NCBI RefSeq assembly: GCF_036237315.1
Contig: NZ_CP108356.1
Location: 744,001 to 808,000 of the forward strand
Reading direction: 5' to 3'
DNA: 64,000 bases
Source of the DNA: Streptomyces sp. NBC_01351
GTDB lineage: Bacteria; Actinomycetota; Actinomycetes; Streptomycetales; Streptomycetaceae
A program made the position numbers and the translations under genes. Below the pieces are notes generated by a model. That model saw nothing but the letters and a program-made list of their open reading frames with translations, was not told the origin of the DNA and ran no database searches. This document shows, piece by piece, positions 18,951 to 27,178 of the stretch; position 1 is the stretch's first letter, and each line of letters opens with the position of its first letter.

Positions 18951-21900
18951 GTGCGGCGCTGGGAGTACGTCGACGGCGGCTCGGCCAAGTTCTGGGAGGC
19001 GGAGGCGGAAGGCACCTCGGTGACCGTCCGGTTCGGGCGTGCCGGGACGAACGGCCAGAGCCGGGTCAAGGAGTTCGGCTCCGCCGCTGAAGCGCAGTCA
19101 CACCTGGTCAAGTCGATAGCGGAGAAGGAGCGGAAGGGGTACGCGGAGATCGGCGCGGCCGAGGGCGCCGCCGCTCCCGCCCCCGTGGAGCCGGGCGCCT
19201 CCGACGTGGCCGCCACTGCGGCGGTCCCCGTCGTCCCCGCGGACGAGGACGCCTTCGTCCTGCCCGCGGCATGGAAGCGGAATCTGTATCCGCGCCGTGG
19301 CGGCGTGGCCCGGACCGTGGCCGGCATCGACAGGAGCGCGCGGCAGCAGTGGGAACAGTGGCTGCACGCCGAGGCCGCAGAGGTCGAGCGGCTGCTCGGC
19401 TCACCGCACAGCGACCCTGAGCTCGTCGAGGCCGCCCGGGCCCATCAGGCCGGAGGGCACAACCCCCTGGGTGCCGCGGTACTCGCGACGATCCTGACCC
19501 CGCAGGACAGGGGGTTCGCCGTGGTCGCGGACGCGTGGGCGGACGCCTTCGGCCTGCCGTTCGCGGCCTGCGCCACGGTCGAGGCCCTGGAAGTGCAGAA
19601 GAAGTGGTTGTCACGCGGCTCGTCGAGCACCGTCGAGGGAGTCGAGGCACATCCCGAACCCGGCGGACACGGGTGGAACCGGCCGAGCGCCCGTTCCGCC
19701 GTCGACCGCGTCCGGGCCCTGCTGGCCGTGGCCGAGGAGGCGACCTACCAGGCTGCCGTCACCGCGCTCGCCGGGCACCGCAGGAACATCCGCAGACGCG
19801 TCACCGTTTCCTTCCTCGTCCCCTCGGAGCAGGAGTGGGTGGACGAATGCTGCGCCGATCCCACCGCGCGCGCCTACCCCGACCGGATTGTGCGGGAGAT
19901 GCTGTTGTGCTCCCTCGGATCGCCCGAACAGGTCACCCTGTTCGGCGACCGCGTGGAGCTCGGCTGGCGCGGCTGGAACGCGGCCGTCATCGCGAGCCTC
20001 GCGGAGGGCGTGGCCGCTGGGATGGCCCCGCTGCTGGCCGGCGAGCTGAACAGTCGGTACATCGACACGGACAGCACCAAGTCCATGGCCGGCGCCCTCG
20101 CCGAGCTGCCTTCCGACGCCGCCTTCGGCTTCCTGGTCGACCGCCTCGACGACAAGCACGTACGGGCGGCCGCGACCACCGCGGCACGTCGTTTCCCGGC
20201 GCGGGCGCTGCGCATGCTGGCGGAAGCTTCGCTCGGCACTGGCGCCCCGGCCACGACGGCCGGCCAGTTGCTCGTCGGGCACGTGGCCGCCCACCGGGAG
20301 CTCGCGCCGAGCGTGATGTCGACCCTCCCGCCGGACGTCGCCGCGGTCATCGAACCCCTCGTGCACCGGGCGGACCGGGCGGAGGACGCCCCGGCGGAGG
20401 CGTTGCCGACGCTGCTGACCAGCCCGCCGTGGACGCGCAAGCGGACCGTGGTCAAGCCGCGCGTGGTCACCGGGCTGGTGGCACCGTCCGAGGTCCGGAT
20501 GGCCTGGCGGGCGGGCGAGCAGGAGGTCTGGGCCGCCACGGAGTCGTGGGTCACCGGCTGGGAGCCGTACGACCCGATGGAGACCTACATCGAGAAGATG
20601 CGCAAGGGCCACAAGTACTGGTTCTCGCTGGCGGTGTTCGTCAAGGGGCCCGTCGAGCTGGTGCGTCCGATGCTCGCCGACTGGGACAGCGACGACTACA
20701 CCTACGAGGGGCTGAGCTCCTTCAAGCCGCTGATCGCCCGCCACGAACTGGCGGCGCTTCCCGTGGCCGTGAGCATGGCGACCCGCAACCCGACCTTCAT
20801 GGCACCGCTCCTCCTCCCGATCCTCGATCGGAGCGTGGCCCGGCTGATGGCCGAGTGGCTGGTGCGCCTCAAGGTGGCGGGAGAGACGGCGCGTTCCTGG
20901 TTCGTCCGGCACGGGGCTGACGCGGCGCGGCTGCTCGTCCCCGACGCGCTGGGCACACCCGGTCCGGAGCGAACCGCCGCCGAGCGGGCGCTGTTGGTGA
21001 TCGTCGGGGCGCACGGCGCCGACTCGGTGCGCCAGGTGGCGGCGGAGTACGGGTCGGAGGCCGCCGAGGCCGTGGAGCCGCTGCTGGGTTCCGATCCGCT
21101 GACGGCCGCGCTGCCCGCCAAAATGCCGAAGGCGGCCGACTGGGCCGATCCGCACGCGCTGCCGCAGATCCTGCTCGAGTCCGGCGGCGCCCTGCCCGCC
21201 CCGGCGGTCGGGCACGTGCTGACCATGATGGCGGTGTCCACGCCGAGTGCGGAGTTCCCCGGGCTGGCCCAGGTGCGCGACCTGTGCACCCACGAGTCGC
21301 TGACCGCCTTCGTGTGGGCGCTGTTCACCGAATGGCGGCTCTCCGGGATGCCGCCCAAGGAGGCGTGGGCGCTGCACGCGCTCGGCTGGTTCGGCGACGA
21401 CGGGACCGTGCGCGACCTCACCCCGGTGATCCGGGCCTGGCCCGGCGAGGGCGCCCACCACCGGGCCGTCGACGGTCTCGACGTCCTGGCCTCGATCGGC
21501 ACCGACGTCGCGCTGCTGCACCTGCACGGGATCGCGCAGCGGGTGAAGTTCAAGGCGCTGAAGCTCCGTGCGCAGGAGAAGATCTCCGAGGTCGCCGCCG
21601 AGCTGGGGCTCACCGGTGAGCAGCTGTCCGACCGTCTCGTGCCGGACCTCGGTCTCGACGCGGACGGCAGCACCGTCATCGACTACGGCACGCGCCGCTT
21701 CACGGTCGGGTTCGACGAGCAGCTCAAGCCGTACGTGCTGGACGAGGAGGGCCGGCGCCTGAAGGACCTGCCGAGGCCCGGCACCAAGGACGAGGCGGAG
21801 CTCGCGACGGACGAGCGCAAGCGGTTCATGGCGTTGAAGAAGGACGTGCGGACGATCGCCTCGGACCAGGTGCGGCGGCTGGAGGCCGCGATGGTCGACG

Positions 21901-22559
21901 GACGCTCGTGGACGGGGGCCGAGTTCCGGCAGCTTTTCGTGGACCATCCGCTGGTGTGGCACCTGGTGCGGCGCCTGGTCTGGCTGGCCGAGGCGGACGG
22001 CGAGGTGACCTCGTTCCGGGTGGCCGAGGACCGTACGTACGCCGATGTCGAGGACGAGGCGGTGAAGTTCGGGGACGACGCGAGCATCACGCTGGCGCAC
22101 CCGCTGCACCTGGAGGGTGATCTGGCGGCCTGGTCCGAGCTGTTCGCGGACTACGAGATCGTGCAGCCCTTCCCGCAGCTGGGCCGGCCGGTACTGGCGG
22201 CGACGGAGGAGGAGGCCGCCGGCGCGCGCCTCACCCGTTTCGAGGGCTTCACGGTGCCCGTCGGCAAGCTGCTCGGGCTGCAGAAGCGCGGCTGGGAGCG
22301 CGGCGAACCGCTGGACAACGGCGTGGAGCGGTGGTTCTTCCGTCGGCTGGGCCCCGAGCGCTATCTGGTGATCCAGCTCGACGAGGGCATCGCGGTCGGC
22401 ATGGTCAACGAGTTCCCGGACCAGAAGCTGGAGACCATCTGGCTCGACACCCGGCCTGGTGACCACTGGAGCTCCCGCACGTACCCGCTGAAGTTCGGCG
22501 ACCTGTCGCCGGTCATCGTGTCCGAGGTGCTCGCCGACCTGACGGAGATCACGTCATGA
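18951..22559 (+). CDS. WGR domain and DUF4132 protein, first gene of the MoxR/VWA operon
   Basis: A 1202-residue cytoplasmic protein. The N-terminal 65 residues form a WGR domain (VRRWEYVDGGSAKFWEAEAE, ..VTVRFGRAGTNGQ), a nucleic-acid-associated module also found in PARPs and E. coli MolR. A helical, HEAT-like central part of about 780 residues follows (repeated Leu/Ala-rich pairs). The DUF4132 domain is at about 885-1060 (GLDADGSTVIDYGTRRFTVG, .. RTIASDQVRRLEAAMVDGRS). The architecture matches E. coli YehI/MolR. The GTG start has GGGGAGG ten bases upstream. The MoxR ATPase gene starts inside its stop codon (ATGA). By analogy with other MoxR-VWA systems it may be the substrate-recognition or effector scaffold; molecular function unknown. 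Confidence 0.9.
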   Translation: MRRWEYVDGGSAKFWEAEAEGTSVTVRFGRAGTNGQSRVKEFGSAAEAQSHLVKSIAEKERKGYAEIGAAEGAAAPAPVEPGASDVAATAAVPVVPADEDAFVLPAAWKRNLYPRRGGVARTVAGIDRSARQQWEQWLHAEAAEVERLLGSPHSDPELVEAARAHQAGGHNPLGAAVLATILTPQDRGFAVVADAWADAFGLPFAACATVEALEVQKKWLSRGSSSTVEGVEAHPEPGGHGWNRPSARSAVDRVRALLAVAEEATYQAAVTALAGHRRNIRRRVTVSFLVPSEQEWVDECCADPTARAYPDRIVREMLLCSLGSPEQVTLFGDRVELGWRGWNAAVIASLAEGVAAGMAPLLAGELNSRYIDTDSTKSMAGALAELPSDAAFGFLVDRLDDKHVRAAATTAARRFPARALRMLAEASLGTGAPATTAGQLLVGHVAAHRELAPSVMSTLPPDVAAVIEPLVHRADRAEDAPAEALPTLLTSPPWTRKRTVVKPRVVTGLVAPSEVRMAWRAGEQEVWAATESWVTGWEPYDPMETYIEKMRKGHKYWFSLAVFVKGPVELVRPMLADWDSDDYTYEGLSSFKPLIARHELAALPVAVSMATRNPTFMAPLLLPILDRSVARLMAEWLVRLKVAGETARSWFVRHGADAARLLVPDALGTPGPERTAAERALLVIVGAHGADSVRQVAAEYGSEAAEAVEPLLGSDPLTAALPAKMPKAADWADPHALPQILLESGGALPAPAVGHVLTMMAVSTPSAEFPGLAQVRDLCTHESLTAFVWALFTEWRLSGMPPKEAWALHALGWFGDDGTVRDLTPVIRAWPGEGAHHRAVDGLDVLASIGTDVALLHLHGIAQRVKFKALKLRAQEKISEVAAELGLTGEQLSDRLVPDLGLDADGSTVIDYGTRRFTVGFDEQLKPYVLDEEGRRLKDLPRPGTKDEAELATDERKRFMALKKDVRTIASDQVRRLEAAMVDGRSWTGAEFRQLFVDHPLVWHLVRRLVWLAEADGEVTSFRVAEDRTYADVEDEAVKFGDDASITLAHPLHLEGDLAAWSELFADYEIVQPFPQLGRPVLAATEEEAAGARLTRFEGFTVPVGKLLGLQKRGWERGEPLDNGVERWFFRRLGPERYLVIQLDEGIAVGMVNEFPDQKLETIWLDTRPGDHWSSRTYPLKFGDLSPVIVSEVLADLTEITS

Positions 22560-23650
22560 CCACGACCGCGCAGGAGTTGCAGCGGCCGCCCGCCGAGGTC
22601 CGCTACGCCGAGGAGCTCACCTCCCTGCGGGCTTCCGACGCCGATCACCGGCCGCCGGGCTGGCAGTTGAGTCTGCGGGCCGCGCGCCGCTTCATCGTCG
22701 GGGACGAGGAGGCGGGCATCGGCCGCAAGTTCGTCGGCGACACGGCGCTGGTCGAGCGGGCCCTGGTGGCGTTGGCGACCAACCGGGGCCTGATGCTGGT
22801 GGGTGAACCGGGCACGGCCAAATCGCTGCTGTCGGAGCTGATCTCGGCGGCCGTCAGCGGTGATTCGACGCTGATCGTCCAGGGCGGCGCGGCGACCACC
22901 GAGGACCAGATCAAGTACTCCTGGAACTACGCCCTCCTCGTCTCCGAGGGCCCCTCCCAGCGCTCGCTGGTGCCGGCGCCCATGCTGAGCGGGATGCGGG
23001 AGGGCCGCCTCGTCCGCTTCGAGGAGATCACCCGCTGCCCGCTGGAGGTACAGGACTCCCTGCTGTCGTTGCTGTCGGAGCGGGTGGTGGCCATTCCGGA
23101 GCTGGAGGGTCCGGACGGGATGGTCTTCGCCCGCCAGGGCTTCAACGTGATCGCGACCGCCAACACCCGGGACCGCGGGGTCAACGAGATGAGTGCCGCC
23201 CTCAAGCGGCGCTTCAACTACGAGACCGTGTTCCCCATCGCCGACCTGGGCACCGAGATCGCCCTGGTCGAGGCCGAGGCGACGGCCCTGCTACACCGCT
23301 CGGGCGTGGCCGCGGCGCCGGACCCGGACATCATGGAGGTGCTCGTCACCACCTTCCGCGAGCTGCGCTCCGGGATGGGCGGAGACGGAACGGCCACGGA
23401 CCGGCTCTCCTCGGTCATGAGCACCGCCGAGGCCGTCTCGGTCGCCCACGCGGTGGGCGTGCGGGGCTGGTTCCTGCGCGGGGAGCCGGGCGACGCGGCC
23501 GATCTGGTGACCTGCCTGGCCGGTACGGCGGCCAAGGACAGTCCGGAGGACCTGGCGCGGCTGCGCCGCTACCTCGAACAGCGGGTGGCCAAGCGCGGCG
23601 GGGCGCAGTGGAAGGCCCTGCACTCCGCCCGCCACCTGCTGGCGGGCTGA
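22556..23650 (+). CDS. MoxR-type AAA+ ATPase (YehL-like)
   Basis: 364-residue AAA+ ATPase of the MoxR group, which usually works as a hexameric chaperone that remodels or inserts cofactors together with a VWA partner. The Walker A motif is GEPGTAKS (83-90), the Walker B acidic pair Glu156-Glu157 (VRFEEITRC), sensor 1 is IATANTRD and the arginine finger region is ALKRRF. The C-terminal lid is helical. ATGA overlap with the DUF4132 gene, and only seven bases to the DUF5682 gene. In E. coli the equivalent gene is yehL within the yehI-yehQ region. All catalytic residues look intact, so the ATPase should be active. Confidence 0.94.
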   Translation: MTTTAQELQRPPAEVRYAEELTSLRASDADHRPPGWQLSLRAARRFIVGDEEAGIGRKFVGDTALVERALVALATNRGLMLVGEPGTAKSLLSELISAAVSGDSTLIVQGGAATTEDQIKYSWNYALLVSEGPSQRSLVPAPMLSGMREGRLVRFEEITRCPLEVQDSLLSLLSERVVAIPELEGPDGMVFARQGFNVIATANTRDRGVNEMSAALKRRFNYETVFPIADLGTEIALVEAEATALLHRSGVAAAPDPDIMEVLVTTFRELRSGMGGDGTATDRLSSVMSTAEAVSVAHAVGVRGWFLRGEPGDAADLVTCLAGTAAKDSPEDLARLRRYLEQRVAKRGGAQWKALHSARHLLAG

Positions 23651-23657
23651 CGGTCCG

Positions 23658-26039
23658 ATGAGCGTCACCTTCCTCGGCGTACGCCACCACTCCCCCGCGT
23701 GCGCCCGGCTGGTCGCCCGCACCATCGAGGAGCTGCGGCCCGCGCACGTGCTGGTCGAGGGCCCGTCCGATCTCAACGGGCGGCTGGACGAGCTGCTGTT
23801 GGGGCACGAGCTCCCCATCGCCGTGTTCAGCCACTACCGGGATCAGGAGCGCACCGCCACCTCGTGGGCGCCGCTGTGCGACTACTCGCCGGAGTGGGTG
23901 GCGCTCTCGGCGGGCCGGGCCGCGGGGGCGGAGGTCCGCTTCATCGACCTGCCCGCCTGGCATCCCGCGTTCGCCGGGCGCACCAACCGGTACGCGGACG
24001 CCGAGGCGCGCTACGCCGAGGCGACGGCGCGGCTGTGCCGGCGGTTCCAGGTCGATTCGGTGGACGCGCTGTGGGACCGGATGTTCGAGTCGGATCCGGA
24101 GTCCCCTTCGGACGCCGAGGAGGGTGGGCTCGCCGCCCGGCTGGAGGCGTACTTCGACCTCGTGCGCGGCGACGCGGTCGCGGACGAGGGCGACCGGGCG
24201 CGGGAGGAGTACATGGCCGCCTGGGTGCGCGCCGCCGTGGCCTCGGCCGGGGACCGCCCCGTCCTGGTCGTCACCGGCGGCTTCCACCGGCCCGCGCTCG
24301 TGGCCCTGACGGCCGCAGCCGCGCCCGATGGCGGGTGGCCGGAGGTGCCCGGGCCGCCGGAGGGGGCCGTGGGCGGGAGTTTCCTCGTGCCGTATTCCTT
24401 CCGGCAGCTCGACGCCTTCGCCGGATACCAGTCCGGAATGCCCTCGCCCGCGTACTACCAGCGGCTGTGGGAAGCCGGTCCGCGCGCCGCAGGCGAGGGA
24501 CTGGTGCGGGCCGTTGCCGGGCGGCTGCGCGAGCGCGGCCATCCGGTCTCCACGGCCGGGCTGATCGCCGCGCACAGCACCGCGCTCGGCCTCGCCGCAC
24601 TGCGCGGGCACCGGACGCCGACCCGCCTCGACCTGCTGGACGGCCTGGCCGGGGCGCTGATCACCGATGCCCTCGACGAGCCGTTGCCGTGGACCCGGCG
24701 CGGCACCCTGCGCCCCGGATCCCACCCGGTGGTCGTGGAAATGGTCGCCGCCTGCGGGGGCGACCGCGTCGGACGGCTGCACCCCGACACCCCGCTGCCC
24801 CCGCTGGTGCACGACGTCGGGGCCCGGCTGGCCACGCTGGGCCTGACACCGGGCGAGGGCCGACCCGTCACCCTGCACCTGACCGACCCCGCGGAGCTGA
24901 CCCGCAGCCAGGTACTGCACCGGCTGCGGGTGCTGGGCATACCCGGCTTCACCCGGGTCACCGGCCCCGCGCACGGCACCGACCCGGTCTTCACCGAGCG
25001 CTGGGAGCCCCGTACGACGGCGGGCCGCGAGGCCGCGCTGATCGAGGCGGGCGGTTTTGGCGCGACGCTGGACGAGGCCGCGGTCGTCGCCCTCGACGAC
25101 CGGATGCACGCCGCGGGCACGGAGCCCGCCGCGCTCGCCGGCGTCCTGTTCGACGCCGTGGTGTGCGGGGCCACTCGGCTGTCCGCCCGCCTGGTCGCAG
25201 AGCTCGGCGCCGGGCTCGGCCGGGCGACCGTGCTCGGGCCGCTGGGCGAGGCCCTGCACACAGCCCTCGGACTGTGGCGGCACGACCGGGTGTACGGCGT
25301 GGCCCGCGACCCCCTGCTCGCGGCCGCCGTGGACACCGCCGTCGGCCGCGTCCTGTGGCTGGCCGAGGGGGTTCGGGGAGCGGGCGGTCCCGATCAGGGC
25401 CGGTTGGGCGCGCTCGTCGGTGTCCGGGACGCGGTGCTGCACGCCGGGGGGCTCCTGTCGGTGTCGCGGGAGACGGTCGCCGGGGTCTGCCGCCGGATCA
25501 GCGCGGACCCCTCGGCCCCCGCCGACCTGCGCGGCGCGGCCTTCGGACTGCGCCGCGTGCTGGGCGACACCGGCGGCCTCGGCACCCGCGGCCCGGACAC
25601 CGGCAGCCCGAACGCCGGCAGCCGGGGCACCCACAGCCCGGACGCCCGCGGCCTCGACGCTGCCACCGCGGTCCGGGCGGCGGCCGCCCCGGGGACGCTC
25701 GGCGACTGGCTGGCGGGCCTGTTCGCCCTCGCCCGTACGGAGCTGACCTCGGGCGGCGGGGCCGAGCCGCTGATCGACGTACTCGACGAACTGGTCTGCG
25801 CCATGCCCGAGGCGGACTTCCTGGCGGCCCTCCCTGCGCTGCGGCAGGCGTTCGCGTACTTCCCGCCCAGGGAACGCGAGCGGATCGCCGCCCAACTGAT
25901 CGAACGGCGCGGCCTGCGCGGCTCGGCACGCTCGCTGCTGCGCGTCCCCGCCGATCCCCTGCTGATCGCGCGGGCCCGGACCCTGGAGGACCACGTGGAA
26001 CGCACCCTCGACCGCTACGGCCTGCGGGCCGCGCCGTGA
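23658..26039 (+). CDS. DUF5682 family protein (YehM-like)
   Basis: 793-residue protein of unknown biochemical function, third gene of the operon. The N-terminal 260 residues begin FLGVRHHSPACARLVARTIE and continue VLVEGPSDLNGRLDELL, RFIDLPAWHPAF and VLVVTGGFHRPALVAL. These His/Glu/Asp-containing segments recall the TraB/PrgY and erythromycin-esterase-like folds (fold-level impression only). The remainder is helical with a low-complexity Gly/Pro/Asp insert at about 637-660. The ATG at 23658 follows the MoxR stop by seven bases; its own stop overlaps the VWA start (GTGA). E. coli YehM occupies the same position. Confidence 0.88.
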   Translation: MSVTFLGVRHHSPACARLVARTIEELRPAHVLVEGPSDLNGRLDELLLGHELPIAVFSHYRDQERTATSWAPLCDYSPEWVALSAGRAAGAEVRFIDLPAWHPAFAGRTNRYADAEARYAEATARLCRRFQVDSVDALWDRMFESDPESPSDAEEGGLAARLEAYFDLVRGDAVADEGDRAREEYMAAWVRAAVASAGDRPVLVVTGGFHRPALVALTAAAAPDGGWPEVPGPPEGAVGGSFLVPYSFRQLDAFAGYQSGMPSPAYYQRLWEAGPRAAGEGLVRAVAGRLRERGHPVSTAGLIAAHSTALGLAALRGHRTPTRLDLLDGLAGALITDALDEPLPWTRRGTLRPGSHPVVVEMVAACGGDRVGRLHPDTPLPPLVHDVGARLATLGLTPGEGRPVTLHLTDPAELTRSQVLHRLRVLGIPGFTRVTGPAHGTDPVFTERWEPRTTAGREAALIEAGGFGATLDEAAVVALDDRMHAAGTEPAALAGVLFDAVVCGATRLSARLVAELGAGLGRATVLGPLGEALHTALGLWRHDRVYGVARDPLLAAAVDTAVGRVLWLAEGVRGAGGPDQGRLGALVGVRDAVLHAGGLLSVSRETVAGVCRRISADPSAPADLRGAAFGLRRVLGDTGGLGTRGPDTGSPNAGSRGTHSPDARGLDAATAVRAAAAPGTLGDWLAGLFALARTELTSGGGAEPLIDVLDELVCAMPEADFLAALPALRQAFAYFPPRERERIAAQLIERRGLRGSARSLLRVPADPLLIARARTLEDHVERTLDRYGLRAAP

Positions 26040-27178
26040 CCGCCCCCACCCCCGATCCCGGCCTGGAGCGGTGGCGGCTCGTCCTGGGCGCCCCCGCCGA
26101 GCGGTGCACCGGTCCCCTCGGCCCCGAGGCCGCGGCCCGGGACGCCGCACTGGACTGGCTCTACGGCCGCGATCCCGAGCAGGCCCGGCGCGGGGTCCGC
26201 ACCGATGCGCACACCCGCGAGGGCGGCGACGGGCCCTCGGCGGTCACCGCGGTCGACTGGCTCGACGACATCCACCGCCTCTTCCCGAAGGAGACGATCG
26301 AACGGCTGGAACGGGACGCCGTCGAGCGGTACGAGATCCACGAGATCGTCACGGACCCGGCCGTGCTGGAGCGCGTGGAGCCCAACGCGACCCTGCTCCG
26401 CGCGGTGCTGCGCACGAAGCACCTGATGAATCCCGAGGTGCTGCGGCTGGCCCGGCGGATCGTGGAGACCGTGGTGGGCCGGCTCCTGGAGCAGCTGAAG
26501 CCGGAGATCCGGCGCTCCTTCTCCGGGACCCGCTCGCGCCGCCCGAGCCTGCTGCCCTCCGCCCGCGACTTCGACTTCCGCGGCACCATCCGGGCCAACC
26601 TGGCCCATTACCAGCCCGCCGAGCGGCGCATCCTGATCGAGAAGCCTCGCTTCCATTCGCGCACCCGCCCGCACCTGGAGCAGTGGCAGCTCATCCTGCT
26701 GGTCGACCAGTCCGGTTCCATGGTCGAATCCGTCATCCACTCGGCGGTCACAGCGGCGAGCTTGTGGGGGCTGCCCGGCCTGAAGACCCATCTGGTCGCC
26801 TTCGACACCAGCGTGGTGGACCTGACGAGCGACGTCACCGACCCGGTCGAACTGCTCATGGGCGTCCAGCTCGGCGGTGGCACCGACATCGCGCAGGCCG
26901 TCGACTACGGCACCCGCCTGATCGACAACCCGCGGCGTGCCATCGTCGCGCTGGTCACCGACTTCTACGAGGGCGGCGATCCGTACCGGCTGGTGCGTGG
27001 CGTCCGGGCACTGACCGAGCAGGGCACGACCGTCCTGGGCCTGGCCGCGCTCGACGAGGACGCCAACCCGGCGTACGACCGCGAGCTCGCGCAGCGGCTC
27101 GCCGACGTGGGCGCGCACGTCGGCGCGATGACGCCCGGGCAGCTCGCCGAGTTCGTCGCCGAGAGGCTGGGCCGATGA
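26036..27178 (+). CDS. VWA domain protein with intact MIDAS (YehP-like)
   Basis: 380-residue protein in which the N-terminal half is helical (KETIERLERDAVERYEIHEI, .. RRIVETVVGRLLEQLKPEIR) and the C-terminal half is a von Willebrand A domain. The metal-ion-dependent adhesion site is complete: Asp224-x-Ser226-x-Ser228 (DQSGSM), Thr of GGGTDIAQ (about 283) and the Asp of VTDFYEGG. VWA proteins of this type are the standard partners of MoxR ATPases, in which Mg2+-dependent contact recruits the ATPase to its substrate. GTG start overlaps the DUF5682 stop; the SWIM gene starts inside its own stop. Corresponds to E. coli YehP. Confidence 0.92.
   Translation: MTAPTPDPGLERWRLVLGAPAERCTGPLGPEAAARDAALDWLYGRDPEQARRGVRTDAHTREGGDGPSAVTAVDWLDDIHRLFPKETIERLERDAVERYEIHEIVTDPAVLERVEPNATLLRAVLRTKHLMNPEVLRLARRIVETVVGRLLEQLKPEIRRSFSGTRSRRPSLLPSARDFDFRGTIRANLAHYQPAERRILIEKPRFHSRTRPHLEQWQLILLVDQSGSMVESVIHSAVTAASLWGLPGLKTHLVAFDTSVVDLTSDVTDPVELLMGVQLGGGTDIAQAVDYGTRLIDNPRRAIVALVTDFYEGGDPYRLVRGVRALTEQGTTVLGLAALDEDANPAYDRELAQRLADVGAHVGAMTPGQLAEFVAERLGR

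Noticed and set aside
23415..26150. Long minus-strand frame opposite the DUF5682 gene
   Set aside because: Composition is Arg/Gly/Pro-rich shadow coding; the plus strand has an operon gene with coherent junctions.
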